Origin: Bacteroidota bacterium
Lineage (GTDB): Bacteria > Bacteroidota > Bacteroidia > Bacteroidales > GCA-2748055
DNA length: 10,501 bases
Direction of reading: 5' to 3'
Assembly (NCBI GenBank): GCA_030642565.1
Contig: DAOWNM010000068.1
Location: 1-10,501 of the forward strand
Each line of letters begins with the position of its first letter. Within the stretch, counting starts at the first letter, position 1. This document shows positions 1 to 7,757 of this stretch, piece after piece. The translations under genes were made by a program, and so were the position numbers. The notes beneath the pieces are model-generated. The model had not been told where the DNA came from. It did not search any database and saw only the letters and a list, made by a program, of their open reading frames with translations.

Positions 1-3000
1 CGATCTGTTCACGACCGTCCATCCACTCATCGAGCCGCTTTTCAAGGCTTGATTTTTGTTCTGACAGCGGGAGGGTATGGATGCTTAACAGCAACTCCCT
101 GAATCGCTTCCTGGAGAATTTTTTATCCTTCTCTCCACCGAACTGATCCTCGTAACCATCTGTATAGAGATAGATCAAGTCCCCCTTCCCAAGCTCTATT
201 TCGTGTTTTGTGAAGTCCCTTCCTACAAGTGCACCTATGCCAACGGGCATGGGATCAGCTTTGATCATTTCTATTTCACCATTCCGGATAATCGCAAGGG
301 GACTTAATCCGCCTGAATACTGGAGTCTGGAGCGATCAGAATCGTAAACACACAGGACCATATCCATACCATCGGAAGTGGAATCTTTGTTGTCTTTTTG
401 CCTGAGGGCATTTATAATCTCCACCTTGAGCTTATTCAGTATCGTGTCGGATTCGCCAATGCCATGCGTATTTAGCTGATCATTCAGAAGCGTGATGCCA
501 AGCATGCTCATGAATGCACCCGGAACACCATGTCCTGTGCAATCGGCCACGGTGACCACCACTTTACTCTCTTTTTTTGCCAACCAGAAAAAATCACCGC
601 TGACGATATATTGCGGCCGGTTCAGGACAAAACTCTCCGGAAAGATCTTTTCAAGTTCTTCGGGTGGCATGAAGACTGCCTGCTGGATCCGGCGGGCATA
701 GGTGATGCTATCCGTAATGTTTTTATTGATCAGTTCGATCTTCTCGTTCTGTGATTTAATGGCATCACGCTGCATTTCGATCTCCTCCTTCTGTTTCACC
801 ACCTCCTCGGTTCTCTCCCTGACCCGCTGTTCCAGGAGTTGCTTTTCTTTCAGCAATGCCTCCTCTCTTCTCTTGATATAGGCAATGATCCCTATGGCAA
901 CTGCTATAATGATCAGGGCGTAAAACCACACTCTCTTCCAAATGGGTTTTGCAATTACGATGTAAAGTGCCACCGGTTGTTCATTGAAAACACCCTCCCT
1001 GTTCATGGCCCTTATTTTAAAGGTGTACTTTCCGTTGGGTAGCTTATTGAATTCTCTCTGATTTTCTGTAAAAGTTTCGGACCAGGCATTCCCGAGGCCT
1101 TCCATTTTATACTGATAGCTTACAGATGCAGGGTTCTTCAGGTTCACCCCCATAAATTGGATCCTGATATCGTGCCGCCCAGGCGGCAGGTCCAGTCTCT
1201 CCCCGGCTTCATAAGGCACATCGTTGACCATTACCGATGAAATGGAGAGTGCAGGAGGAGGCTGACTTTTCTCCATTCCTGGATCGTAGGCGAGTACACC
1301 TGATGTGGATCCAAACCACAGGATTCCGGACCGCTCTTGGAATACTGCGTTTTCATTGAATTCCATGTTCCTGTCAATTCCCACCTCTTCCTTGAATGTG
1401 CTTATGACCCCATCCGAAAGCCTGATCCTGCTCAGACCACCCCTGTGACTGACCCAGATATAGCGGTTACCATCACCCAGTAGAGAGTAACAATAATCGG
1501 AAAGAAGTCCATCGAAAGTGGTCATATTAAACACCGAGTCGCCTTCAATTTTGAAAACACCATTTCCATAAGTTCCCACCCAGATATTTCCACTCTTTTC
1601 TGTGGTGATTGATCTGATATTGAGAACACCTCCCACCAGAGGAATGGCCATCCGGGTTACGCTGTCATTTTCGATATATGCGACATTATTGCTCATGGTT
1701 GAAAGCCAAAGTCTTCCTGCTTCATCAATCGTGAGGTAATTGACTCTGTTATGGGGAAGTCCTGCATTGCTGATGGTAAACCATCTCCTGGTCCCATTTT
1801 CACTATTGATCTTGCATACCCCTCTTTCTGTGGCAATCCAGACCAGTGAATCATTAATATTGACGGCGTTAATCGAGTTTTCCAGGGATCCTGAACTGAT
1901 GAAGTATTTGTTGAACTTTTCACCTCCGGACAGCATCCGAAATATGCCATTCTTCTTTGTTCCAATCCAGATGTCACCCTCGCCTGAAGCGCAAATGGCA
2001 GTAATTATTTCATCTTCAGGTAGACCATGTTCCCGGCCCGAGTATAGCTTAACCTCTCCATCGGCCCTGTTCATCCTGATAACTCCTTTGTCTGTCCCGA
2101 ACCATTGGTATTGTCCGGTGATGTATATGGAGTGGATGCTGTTGCTTATGGGATCATCAAATGTATAGTAGGAATACGCTTCATCTACGAGCCTAACCAG
2201 TCCCATTCCGTACATCCCGATCCAGGTGTTTTCATCCTGGTCCTGGAATATAAATTTCACATTATTTCCGGGGAGTCCGTTCTCTTCATTGTAATTGACC
2301 GAAGCAGTATAATGACCCGTACTATCACGAATTATCTTATACAATCCCTCCCCAAATGTGGGAATCCACAGGTTCATTTCACTGTCTTCATAGATCTGTT
2401 GGGGTCCTTCAATGAACTCCTCTGTCTCAATATTCAAGGGACTGGCCTCCAGTTTAAATTCATCAGTGCTGAATGTATAGATCCCTTCATCCTGGGTGAG
2501 GATATAGATGCTCTGCTTGTCCCTTGACCTTCTGAGATCCTGTACCGCAGTTTCGGGAAGCCCCTCCAATGTGCCGATGAGCCGGAGTGTCTTGGATTCA
2601 GGAACAATAGCATATACATAAACTCCGTCAATGGAACCAACCAAACACTCACTGGATGAAAGTAACTCAAACGTAAGCATCTGACCACTGTTCCCCGGTT
2701 CTTTATACAATGTGGTCTGCAGATTGGAGCTGATCGTCCAGATTCCGCCTGACTGCGTACTGGCCCAGGTGACTCCAGCCATGCTCTTGATACAGGTAAT
2801 CGAACCTTTCAATGGATCCTCCGGCAGCACTTTGACAAACTTTCGCCCGTCAAACAGGGTCATTCCGCCATTCATATGACCAAACCAAACTCCTGACTCA
2901 TTGGTGTGGGAAGTGGTAATAAAATTGTCACTCAGAGAATCAGAGGTAGTAAAAACCTGGAATGCCTTTCCATTGAACCTGGCCAGGCCATCCCCGGTCC

Positions 3001-3187
3001 CAATCCAAAGGTAGCCCGATGCATCCTGGTCAATGGTATACACGTAAGGTTCAGGCAATCCTTTGTTCAGTCCATATTCCATGAACCGGAACTGCTGGGA
3101 ATAGGTCTTGGGGAAAAGGAGAATCATCAATGCAGCAAGGGTCAAAAGAACCTGCTGGTGATGATTTTTATTTGTATCTGATATCAT
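1..3187 (-). CDS. Membrane sensor: two propellers (Reg_prop), Y_Y_Y domain, coiled coil and SpoIIE/PP2C-type phosphatase (C-terminus cut)
   Basis: The frame is open from the ATG at 3187 to the left edge, giving 1062 codons; only a short C-terminal tail is missing. A signal peptide or anchor lies at about residues 9-31 (near TYS|QQF). Fourteen Reg_prop-type repeats run from about 56 to 637 (YLWIGTGDGLARF, NTWIGMYGMGLVRL, DIWIGTKKNGIFRM, NIWVGTYGNGVFKI, ILWFGSTSGVLAY), fitting two seven-bladed propellers. A Y_Y_Y domain follows at about 663-745 (YQYKMEGLGNAWSE, LPNGKYTFKIRAMN), then one membrane helix at about 752-771 and a charged coiled coil to about 835. The cytoplasmic phosphatase begins around SITYARRIQQAVF and contains VSGDFFW, VADCTGHGVPGAFMSMLG (about 876-893), DGMDMVLCVYD and YLYTDGYEDQFGGE. 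These include the metal-binding aspartates of SpoIIE/RsbU-type Ser/Thr phosphatases; the final DD motif would lie beyond the edge. Unlike Bacteroides hybrid two-component systems with the same sensor half, there is no histidine kinase or HTH region. It probably dephosphorylates an anti-sigma-factor antagonist or similar protein in response to a periplasmic signal. The partner is not in the window. Confidence 0.92.
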   Translation of the reverse strand, partial: MISDTNKNHHQQVLLTLAALMILLFPKTYSQQFRFMEYGLNKGLPEPYVYTIDQDASGYLWIGTGDGLARFNGKAFQVFTTSDSLSDNFITTSHTNESGVWFGHMNGGMTLFDGRKFVKVLPEDPLKGSITCIKSMAGVTWASTQSGGIWTISSNLQTTLYKEPGNSGQMLTFELLSSSECLVGSIDGVYVYAIVPESKTLRLIGTLEGLPETAVQDLRRSRDKQSIYILTQDEGIYTFSTDEFKLEASPLNIETEEFIEGPQQIYEDSEMNLWIPTFGEGLYKIIRDSTGHYTASVNYNEENGLPGNNVKFIFQDQDENTWIGMYGMGLVRLVDEAYSYYTFDDPISNSIHSIYITGQYQWFGTDKGVIRMNRADGEVKLYSGREHGLPEDEIITAICASGEGDIWIGTKKNGIFRMLSGGEKFNKYFISSGSLENSINAVNINDSLVWIATERGVCKINSENGTRRWFTISNAGLPHNRVNYLTIDEAGRLWLSTMSNNVAYIENDSVTRMAIPLVGGVLNIRSITTEKSGNIWVGTYGNGVFKIEGDSVFNMTTFDGLLSDYCYSLLGDGNRYIWVSHRGGLSRIRLSDGVISTFKEEVGIDRNMEFNENAVFQERSGILWFGSTSGVLAYDPGMEKSQPPPALSISSVMVNDVPYEAGERLDLPPGRHDIRIQFMGVNLKNPASVSYQYKMEGLGNAWSETFTENQREFNKLPNGKYTFKIRAMNREGVFNEQPVALYIVIAKPIWKRVWFYALIIIAVAIGIIAYIKRREEALLKEKQLLEQRVRERTEEVVKQKEEIEMQRDAIKSQNEKIELINKNITDSITYARRIQQAVFMPPEELEKIFPESFVLNRPQYIVSGDFFWLAKKESKVVVTVADCTGHGVPGAFMSMLGITLLNDQLNTHGIGESDTILNKLKVEIINALRQKDNKDSTSDGMDMVLCVYDSDRSRLQYSGGLSPLAIIRNGEIEMIKADPMPVGIGALVGRDFTKHEIELGKGDLIYLYTDGYEDQFGGEKDKKFSRKRFRELLLSIHTLPLSEQKSSLEKRLDEWMDGREQI

Positions 3188-3194
3188 CTTGTAG

Positions 3195-4211
3195 CTATCT
3201 TTCTATGACTCTCATTCTGATCCTTGGATTGTAAACAGGGATTCCTCCAATGGGAACCACGAAAAAGGGCATCATCTCACCATACTGATTTTGAACGGTC
3301 AGCACCACATTGTTGTTATTGATCCGTTGGGTCCGGTTCTTGATAAACTGGACCTCTATGGATGTGTTTCTCTCCTCTTCAATGATCTTGAATTCTTTGT
3401 GTATCCAGTTATCTTCTCCCGATACAGGACAAAGTTCACCGTTTTTGGCCACAGAAACAATCCTGATGAAACCATCATTATCCCAGTCAAAATTGGAGAT
3501 TTTTATGGATATGGTCCTGTCATCCACATAGGGATAGATCTGAGATACATTGTTCTGGTTGTTTGATAGCCTGAAAGTGTACTCAAAGGTGAACAGATTG
3601 CCTCCCTCGATCTCCCTGTTCTCTTTTGAATGGGTACTCAGATAATAGCTGTAGAGGTTCCCGTCATCCCCTGTCTCTCCCTGCGCAATAATCTTGAACA
3701 CCCTGCCGTCGAACTTCTCAACATATTCGCCTTCCTGGGGATTGAATGGTCCAAAGGTGTACCACCCGTTATCATACCTGTTACTGGTTCCAAAACTTTT
3801 CGAGGCCAGCAGATTACCACTCCTGTAATTACCAACCGGATCCACGTTTTTTGCATCTTCATGTGTGTAACAGCCGTTCCCTCCGTATACAGAGAACCGG
3901 ACTTTCGTATTGAATTCACCTTTCCCTTCGTCCAGTTCACCCCCCGTGTCAGGATCAAATACCCTGATGTAAATGGGTTCGGTCTGGGTGGTTGGGATCT
4001 GTAAAAAGAAGATCTGGCAAAAATCATCATCTCCCCATGAGCAGTCTGCATTGCTTCCAAAAGTAACCAGGTAGGGTATGTTCTCCTCTTCTGCCGGAGC
4101 CGATTGTGACCAGCCGGGAAGAGTGTACATCAGCATCAGGCATCCCAGGATCATCTGTACTGAAACGTTTCGTTGTAAAACTCTTTTTATGGTTGTATTT
4201 AATAGCCTCAT
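3195..4211 (-). CDS. Secreted protein of unknown function, beta-rich, between PorP/SprF and the sensor gene
   Basis: I do not recognise a family for this 338-residue protein. It starts at the ATG at 4211; a second Met at residue 20 would give a shorter signal peptide. The hydrophobic stretch MILGCLMLMYTLPGW (20-34) and a cleavage near GWSQS|AP indicate export. A cysteine sits in the hydrophobic core (residue 24), but the context does not fit a lipobox. The mature part is rich in alternating aromatic and polar residues, suggesting beta-sandwich folds, with four cysteines (57, 65, 114, 261) that could form two disulfides. Acidic loops include DPDTGGELDEG (about 86-96) and DWDNDG (242-247), the latter matching a DxDxDG calcium-binding pattern. 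The C-terminus (NPRIRMRVIER) is not a T9SS sorting domain, so the protein probably stays in the periplasm or outer membrane. It begins 11 bases after the PorP/SprF stop and ends 7 bases before the sensor start, so it is firmly within the operon and could be an accessory of the PorP/SprF complex or a partner of the sensor. Confidence 0.8.
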   Translation of the reverse strand: MRLLNTTIKRVLQRNVSVQMILGCLMLMYTLPGWSQSAPAEEENIPYLVTFGSNADCSWGDDDFCQIFFLQIPTTQTEPIYIRVFDPDTGGELDEGKGEFNTKVRFSVYGGNGCYTHEDAKNVDPVGNYRSGNLLASKSFGTSNRYDNGWYTFGPFNPQEGEYVEKFDGRVFKIIAQGETGDDGNLYSYYLSTHSKENREIEGGNLFTFEYTFRLSNNQNNVSQIYPYVDDRTISIKISNFDWDNDGFIRIVSVAKNGELCPVSGEDNWIHKEFKIIEEERNTSIEVQFIKNRTQRINNNNVVLTVQNQYGEMMPFFVVPIGGIPVYNPRIRMRVIER

Positions 4212-4222
4212 GCCAATAATTA

Positions 4223-5167
4223 TTAGAATCTCCTGGGCGATAGTGTTTTGGCCCTGTTAAACGGAAAATTATAACCAAGGAACAGTTCATGTGTTCCAGC
4301 ATTGTATTGTCTGTATCCAAGTGAAACATCATATGAGTACCCAACAGTGATCCTATCCTGGTGATTGTACCTGATCATTCCACCCAAAGTGTTGTTGAAC
4401 CGATAGAACACTCCAGTCCCGAATCTCTCTCTGTATAGCATCATTCCTGTCAGCTCCACAAAAGGGGAAGTGCCTGATGCAAGAGCCACAAGCAGAGAAG
4501 GCATCAGTTTCAAGGATTCATTGATATCGTACCTGGACGATGCTTCAAGGTAGAACACCCGGTGTGATTTACTCCATTCTGATGTCTCCCCCCCGTAAGG
4601 TGATAGGTTGCTGTTCAGAATCCGTGGAATGGAGAAGTTTACACTATAGTTCTGAAACAGAAAGTTAAAACCAAAACCAACATTGGGTTGAACCTTCATT
4701 CCGGGATCCGCTTCAAACAACAGGTCTCCCTGGTCAACCAGCTGCAACTGGCTGAGGTGAATCTGAAGGATCCGCATCTCCCCCTGCAATCCCATCATCA
4801 ACTTGCTCTTATCTGTGATCTGAACTGTATATGAGTAGGCTCCGGAAAATCCTGCATGCTGTACCGGTCCCATCCTGTCGTACGAAAGTGATACACCGAT
4901 CCCGGCATTCTTGTTCTTCAGCCGTGTATGGGCCATTAATAGGTTGGCTGAGGGAGATCCCTTCCAGCTGATCCACTGCTGTCTGGTATGGAACGAAAAT
5001 CCGGGAATTTCCCTGTCGCCGGCAAAGGCAGGATTATACACCATGCGGTTGCACATGTACTGGTTAAAATAGACCTGTTCCTGACCTGATAGCTCCAATA
5101 ATGTAAGAGAGACAATGCCGATTGCAAGCAATCCTTTATAGAGATATGTTGGTCTAACTATTTTCAT
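4223..5167 (-). CDS. PorP/SprF family type IX secretion outer-membrane protein
   Basis: A complete 314-residue PorP/SprF protein, within the family's usual length of about 300-340. The ATG at 5167 leads into a signal peptide (about residues 1-28, cleavage near LSG|QEQ). The mature N-terminus carries the hallmark of the family, QEQVYFNQYM followed by MVYNPAFAGDRE. Later blocks also match: FSFHTRQQWISWKGSP, IGVSLSYDRMGPVQ, AYSYTVQI, LQGEMRILQI, PNVGFGFNFLFQNYSVNFSIP, GMMLYRERFGTGVFYRFN, GMIRYNHQDRITVGYSYD and THELFLGYNF. It ends in an aromatic residue (SPRRF), as expected for an outer-membrane barrel. The gene starts 11 bases after the stop of the type B cargo gene and ends 11 bases before the next start, so co-transcription and co-function with that cargo are likely. 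It differs clearly in sequence from the other PorP/SprF gene at the right edge. By analogy with SprF and SprB, it probably supports secretion or surface retention of that cargo; this pairing is inferred from position. Confidence 0.95.
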   Translation of the reverse strand: MKIVRPTYLYKGLLAIGIVSLTLLELSGQEQVYFNQYMCNRMVYNPAFAGDREIPGFSFHTRQQWISWKGSPSANLLMAHTRLKNKNAGIGVSLSYDRMGPVQHAGFSGAYSYTVQITDKSKLMMGLQGEMRILQIHLSQLQLVDQGDLLFEADPGMKVQPNVGFGFNFLFQNYSVNFSIPRILNSNLSPYGGETSEWSKSHRVFYLEASSRYDINESLKLMPSLLVALASGTSPFVELTGMMLYRERFGTGVFYRFNNTLGGMIRYNHQDRITVGYSYDVSLGYRQYNAGTHELFLGYNFPFNRAKTLSPRRF

Positions 5168-5178
5168 ACCGGATTGTG

Positions 5179-7743
5179 CTATTCCCTGTTCAGGTATATG
5201 GTTCCCTTTCTGATATTTAGTTCTCCAAATTTGAATATGTAGTAATAGGTACCCTCCGGAAGAACTCCGCCCAGTATACTTCCCGATTCAGGCCGCCCGT
5301 CCCAGTCATTCTCATAGTTCACCCGGTGAAACAGCTCCACACCCTGCCTGTTAAAGATCATCAATTCATTATTTGGAAAGTTTTTAATCCCGAGGATCAC
5401 AAAGCGGTCATTGTATCCGTCCCCATTGGGTGAAAAACCTTCCGGTATAAACACCTCCTCTGAATGTTCATTTAATGATACCATGATCATTAATATGGAA
5501 TCCAAGCATAGGTGATTATCCGTCACCCAGACCGAATAGTAACCCACTGTCATTCCGGAAGCCGCGGGTTCTGCTGAAACATAACCATCTGTTCCGGTCC
5601 AGGATACAATGTATGGGGTTGTTCCACCGGTAATCTCTAATTCGATTGCCCCGTCGTTCGCTTCATATGCAGTAAGGTGTGTGACATGATCCACTGAAGC
5701 AACCAGCAAATCCGGCTCTGTAATGGTTAAACCTGTACTTTCAGTACTGCAAAGATTGCTGTCCGTTACAGTGAGCACATAGATGCCAGGAGCTAGATCT
5801 GCAAGATCTATCTGAAAAGAGGTGTATGCACCCGGACCAGACCACTCAAAATGGTAAGGTTCGGTTCCGCCGGTAACAGTGGTGTAGATGGATCCGTTAT
5901 CATCCTCAAAACAGGTGATAGAAGCAATATCGAAAGAGAGTTGGGGCAAAGGCAGGATCTTCACCTCAACACTGTCGTTCATAAGAACCTGGTATCCACT
6001 TCCCGGATCCTCACCTATGACCCGGTAGATGCCTTTCGGTTGAACCGGAGACCAGGTGACCGGGCCACCAATTCCTGGGATCGTGTCCAGCCGGATGGTA
6101 TCATTGAGTAGCAGGGTATAGTAAATACCAGGTTCTGAAGCTGAAAGGGTAATTGAAACACCTGTATCGCCCTGGCAATATTCCCCTCCGCCATAGACAT
6201 CATAGCGTTCGATGGTTGGTCCGGATATACAGATCTTAAATTTTCCGTTGTCGTTGTTTGCATTTTCCCATATCCTCATCCATATCTCTTCTCCCGGAGT
6301 TCTGTCAGAGAGGGATGCACCGGCCATCCTGGGATGATAAATACTGTTGTTTTCATAGCAGCCGATCAGTGTCAGATCCTCACAGGTTCCCTCATAAAGG
6401 GCCATGGCAAGCCGGTACATCCATCCGTTATTCAAGGGGTATTGTTGCTCGGTCTCCGTGTCGGTCTGGATCACGAAGGATCCTGAGATTGGAACAGTTA
6501 CCTTAAACCAGACATCTCCACCCAGGTATGCTCCGCAACCGGGATCGGGTAATCCGGAATCATCAGCAATCAGGTTCGAAAATATGGAAAAATTGCAGGA
6601 ATCATTGATAGTTAACTCAATAGCATCACAGGGATCATTATTTTTCACCGATGGCTCAACCAGATAAAATAATCCAGGTTGGTTTTGGTTTCGAAAGGAT
6701 GCCACAATCCAGCCGGAATCCCTTGGTACACTTGAGACCCTCAGTTCATCAAGTGAGCCATTGGCCGATTCGGAGGAGGGCATCCAGGTCATGATAAAAA
6801 TCTCGCGAATGGTATCCAGGGCTGCATAACTTACCGGCCCAAAATCCTGCGCACCATCCAGGAATCCCCATACCTGTGTTTCATTCCATATGAGGGAGAG
6901 GTGATGCCAGGACGCTATGCCCAGGGTGCTGCCCCTGACAAGGTCATATGTGTCACCCATTCCTGTACCCCACGTTCCTGTATTCCAAACCCTTAAGTAG
7001 ACCCTGTCTGATATCGGATCTTCCTGACGGTGTGCGAAAAAATAGTCAGATGTGGACTGCGGAATCGAATCAAGGTTGATCCACATTTCGACTGTTCCTG
7101 AGTCTGTGTTGAATCCGTTTACAGGCATGGTGGCATAATCATCCACTCCATCAAAATCGATCCCGCCGGAGATCTTTCCCTCCACGAGATCATTTTCAAC
7201 CATGGTTCCACCTGTGGTCCCGTGATTCATAAAAGAGGTGGCATCGCTGATCTGGGGTGCGGTGGCAGATGGGTCATCGTTCATATGCCAGACTGCAGTA
7301 TACTGGTTGCTCCATACTCCAGATCCATTCCATCCGGGAGACCCTTCAGGATCGCCAAAATAGAGGAACACCTCGCTGTCTGCTGTTGCCGGAAGCAATG
7401 GGATCCGTACCCAGGCCACAAGGGTGCCGGTTACCGGATTATAATACTCAAATTCATAATCAAGGAGAGAGAGGCGATCCGGACCGGTGAAACGGAGATC
7501 CCTGCCATCTGAAAAACTTACATACCCTCCGTTGGCTGTCGATTTCAGCAATGTATCGGTGTATGAAAAGAGCATAGGAAAATCGATCAAGGGTTCAGTT
7601 CCGGGAATCATGGTTTCATGGATGATGATCTTCATCCGGTGGCTGTACCCCTCCAGCCATTGTCCATGCAACATGACCCCTCCAGGCATGGAAAACACGA
7701 TGAGCAGCACTTTTAACCTCATATATGTGATTTTCCGTTTCAT
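5179..7743 (-). CDS. Large T9SS-secreted surface protein: DUF2341, LamG, SprB repeats, gliding-associated C-terminal sorting domain
   Basis: An 854-residue probable cell-surface adhesin or polysaccharide-binding protein exported by the T9SS. The signal peptide covers about residues 1-27 (cleavage near LHG|QW); a second Met at residue 8 could also start it. Domains: DUF2341 at about 31-153 (WLEGYSHRMKI, then AWVRIPLL, EVFLYFGDPEG, YTAVWHMNDDP); a LamG/concanavalin-like domain at about 160-370 (GIDFDGVDDYATMP, GTVEMWINLD, WHHLSLIWNE, GSLDELRVSS); a Cys-containing beta domain at about 368-509 beginning NNDPCDAIEL, common in Bacteroidota secreted proteins; an Ig-like module at about 513-603; two SprB-type repeats at about 601-676 and 677-754 (GTEPYHFEWSGPG, GIYVLTVTDSNLC; GTTPYIVSWTGTDG, YYSVWVTDNHLC); and a C-terminal domain at about 763-854 with FIPEGFSPNGDGYNDRF, IFNRQGVELF, WDGRPESG and LPEGTYYYIF. 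The last is the gliding-motility-associated (CHU_C, type B) T9SS sorting domain. Type B cargo such as SprB needs a PorP/SprF partner; a complete one follows 11 bases downstream. No catalytic domain is seen; the ligand is unknown. Confidence 0.95.
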   Translation of the reverse strand: MKRKITYMRLKVLLIVFSMPGGVMLHGQWLEGYSHRMKIIIHETMIPGTEPLIDFPMLFSYTDTLLKSTANGGYVSFSDGRDLRFTGPDRLSLLDYEFEYYNPVTGTLVAWVRIPLLPATADSEVFLYFGDPEGSPGWNGSGVWSNQYTAVWHMNDDPSATAPQISDATSFMNHGTTGGTMVENDLVEGKISGGIDFDGVDDYATMPVNGFNTDSGTVEMWINLDSIPQSTSDYFFAHRQEDPISDRVYLRVWNTGTWGTGMGDTYDLVRGSTLGIASWHHLSLIWNETQVWGFLDGAQDFGPVSYAALDTIREIFIMTWMPSSESANGSLDELRVSSVPRDSGWIVASFRNQNQPGLFYLVEPSVKNNDPCDAIELTINDSCNFSIFSNLIADDSGLPDPGCGAYLGGDVWFKVTVPISGSFVIQTDTETEQQYPLNNGWMYRLAMALYEGTCEDLTLIGCYENNSIYHPRMAGASLSDRTPGEEIWMRIWENANNDNGKFKICISGPTIERYDVYGGGEYCQGDTGVSITLSASEPGIYYTLLLNDTIRLDTIPGIGGPVTWSPVQPKGIYRVIGEDPGSGYQVLMNDSVEVKILPLPQLSFDIASITCFEDDNGSIYTTVTGGTEPYHFEWSGPGAYTSFQIDLADLAPGIYVLTVTDSNLCSTESTGLTITEPDLLVASVDHVTHLTAYEANDGAIELEITGGTTPYIVSWTGTDGYVSAEPAASGMTVGYYSVWVTDNHLCLDSILMIMVSLNEHSEEVFIPEGFSPNGDGYNDRFVILGIKNFPNNELMIFNRQGVELFHRVNYENDWDGRPESGSILGGVLPEGTYYYIFKFGELNIRKGTIYLNRE

Positions 7744-7757
7744 AAACTTCAGCTCAT

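Noticed and set aside
492..4004. Plus-strand open frames opposite the sensor and unknown-protein genes
   Set aside because: They are antisense to long minus-strand genes with clear domains, and their translations show no recognisable domain or signal peptide.
4120..4155. Lipoprotein signal (cysteine at residue 24) in the unknown secreted protein
   Set aside because: The cysteine lies near the start of the hydrophobic core with leucine at -2 and only polar or charged residues before it, which fits an ordinary signal peptide better than a lipobox.
4227..4232. AGGAG-like site before the unknown secreted protein
   Set aside because: It lies inside the last codons of the PorP/SprF gene about 18 bases from the ATG, too far for a ribosome-binding site, and Bacteroidota rarely depend on such sites.
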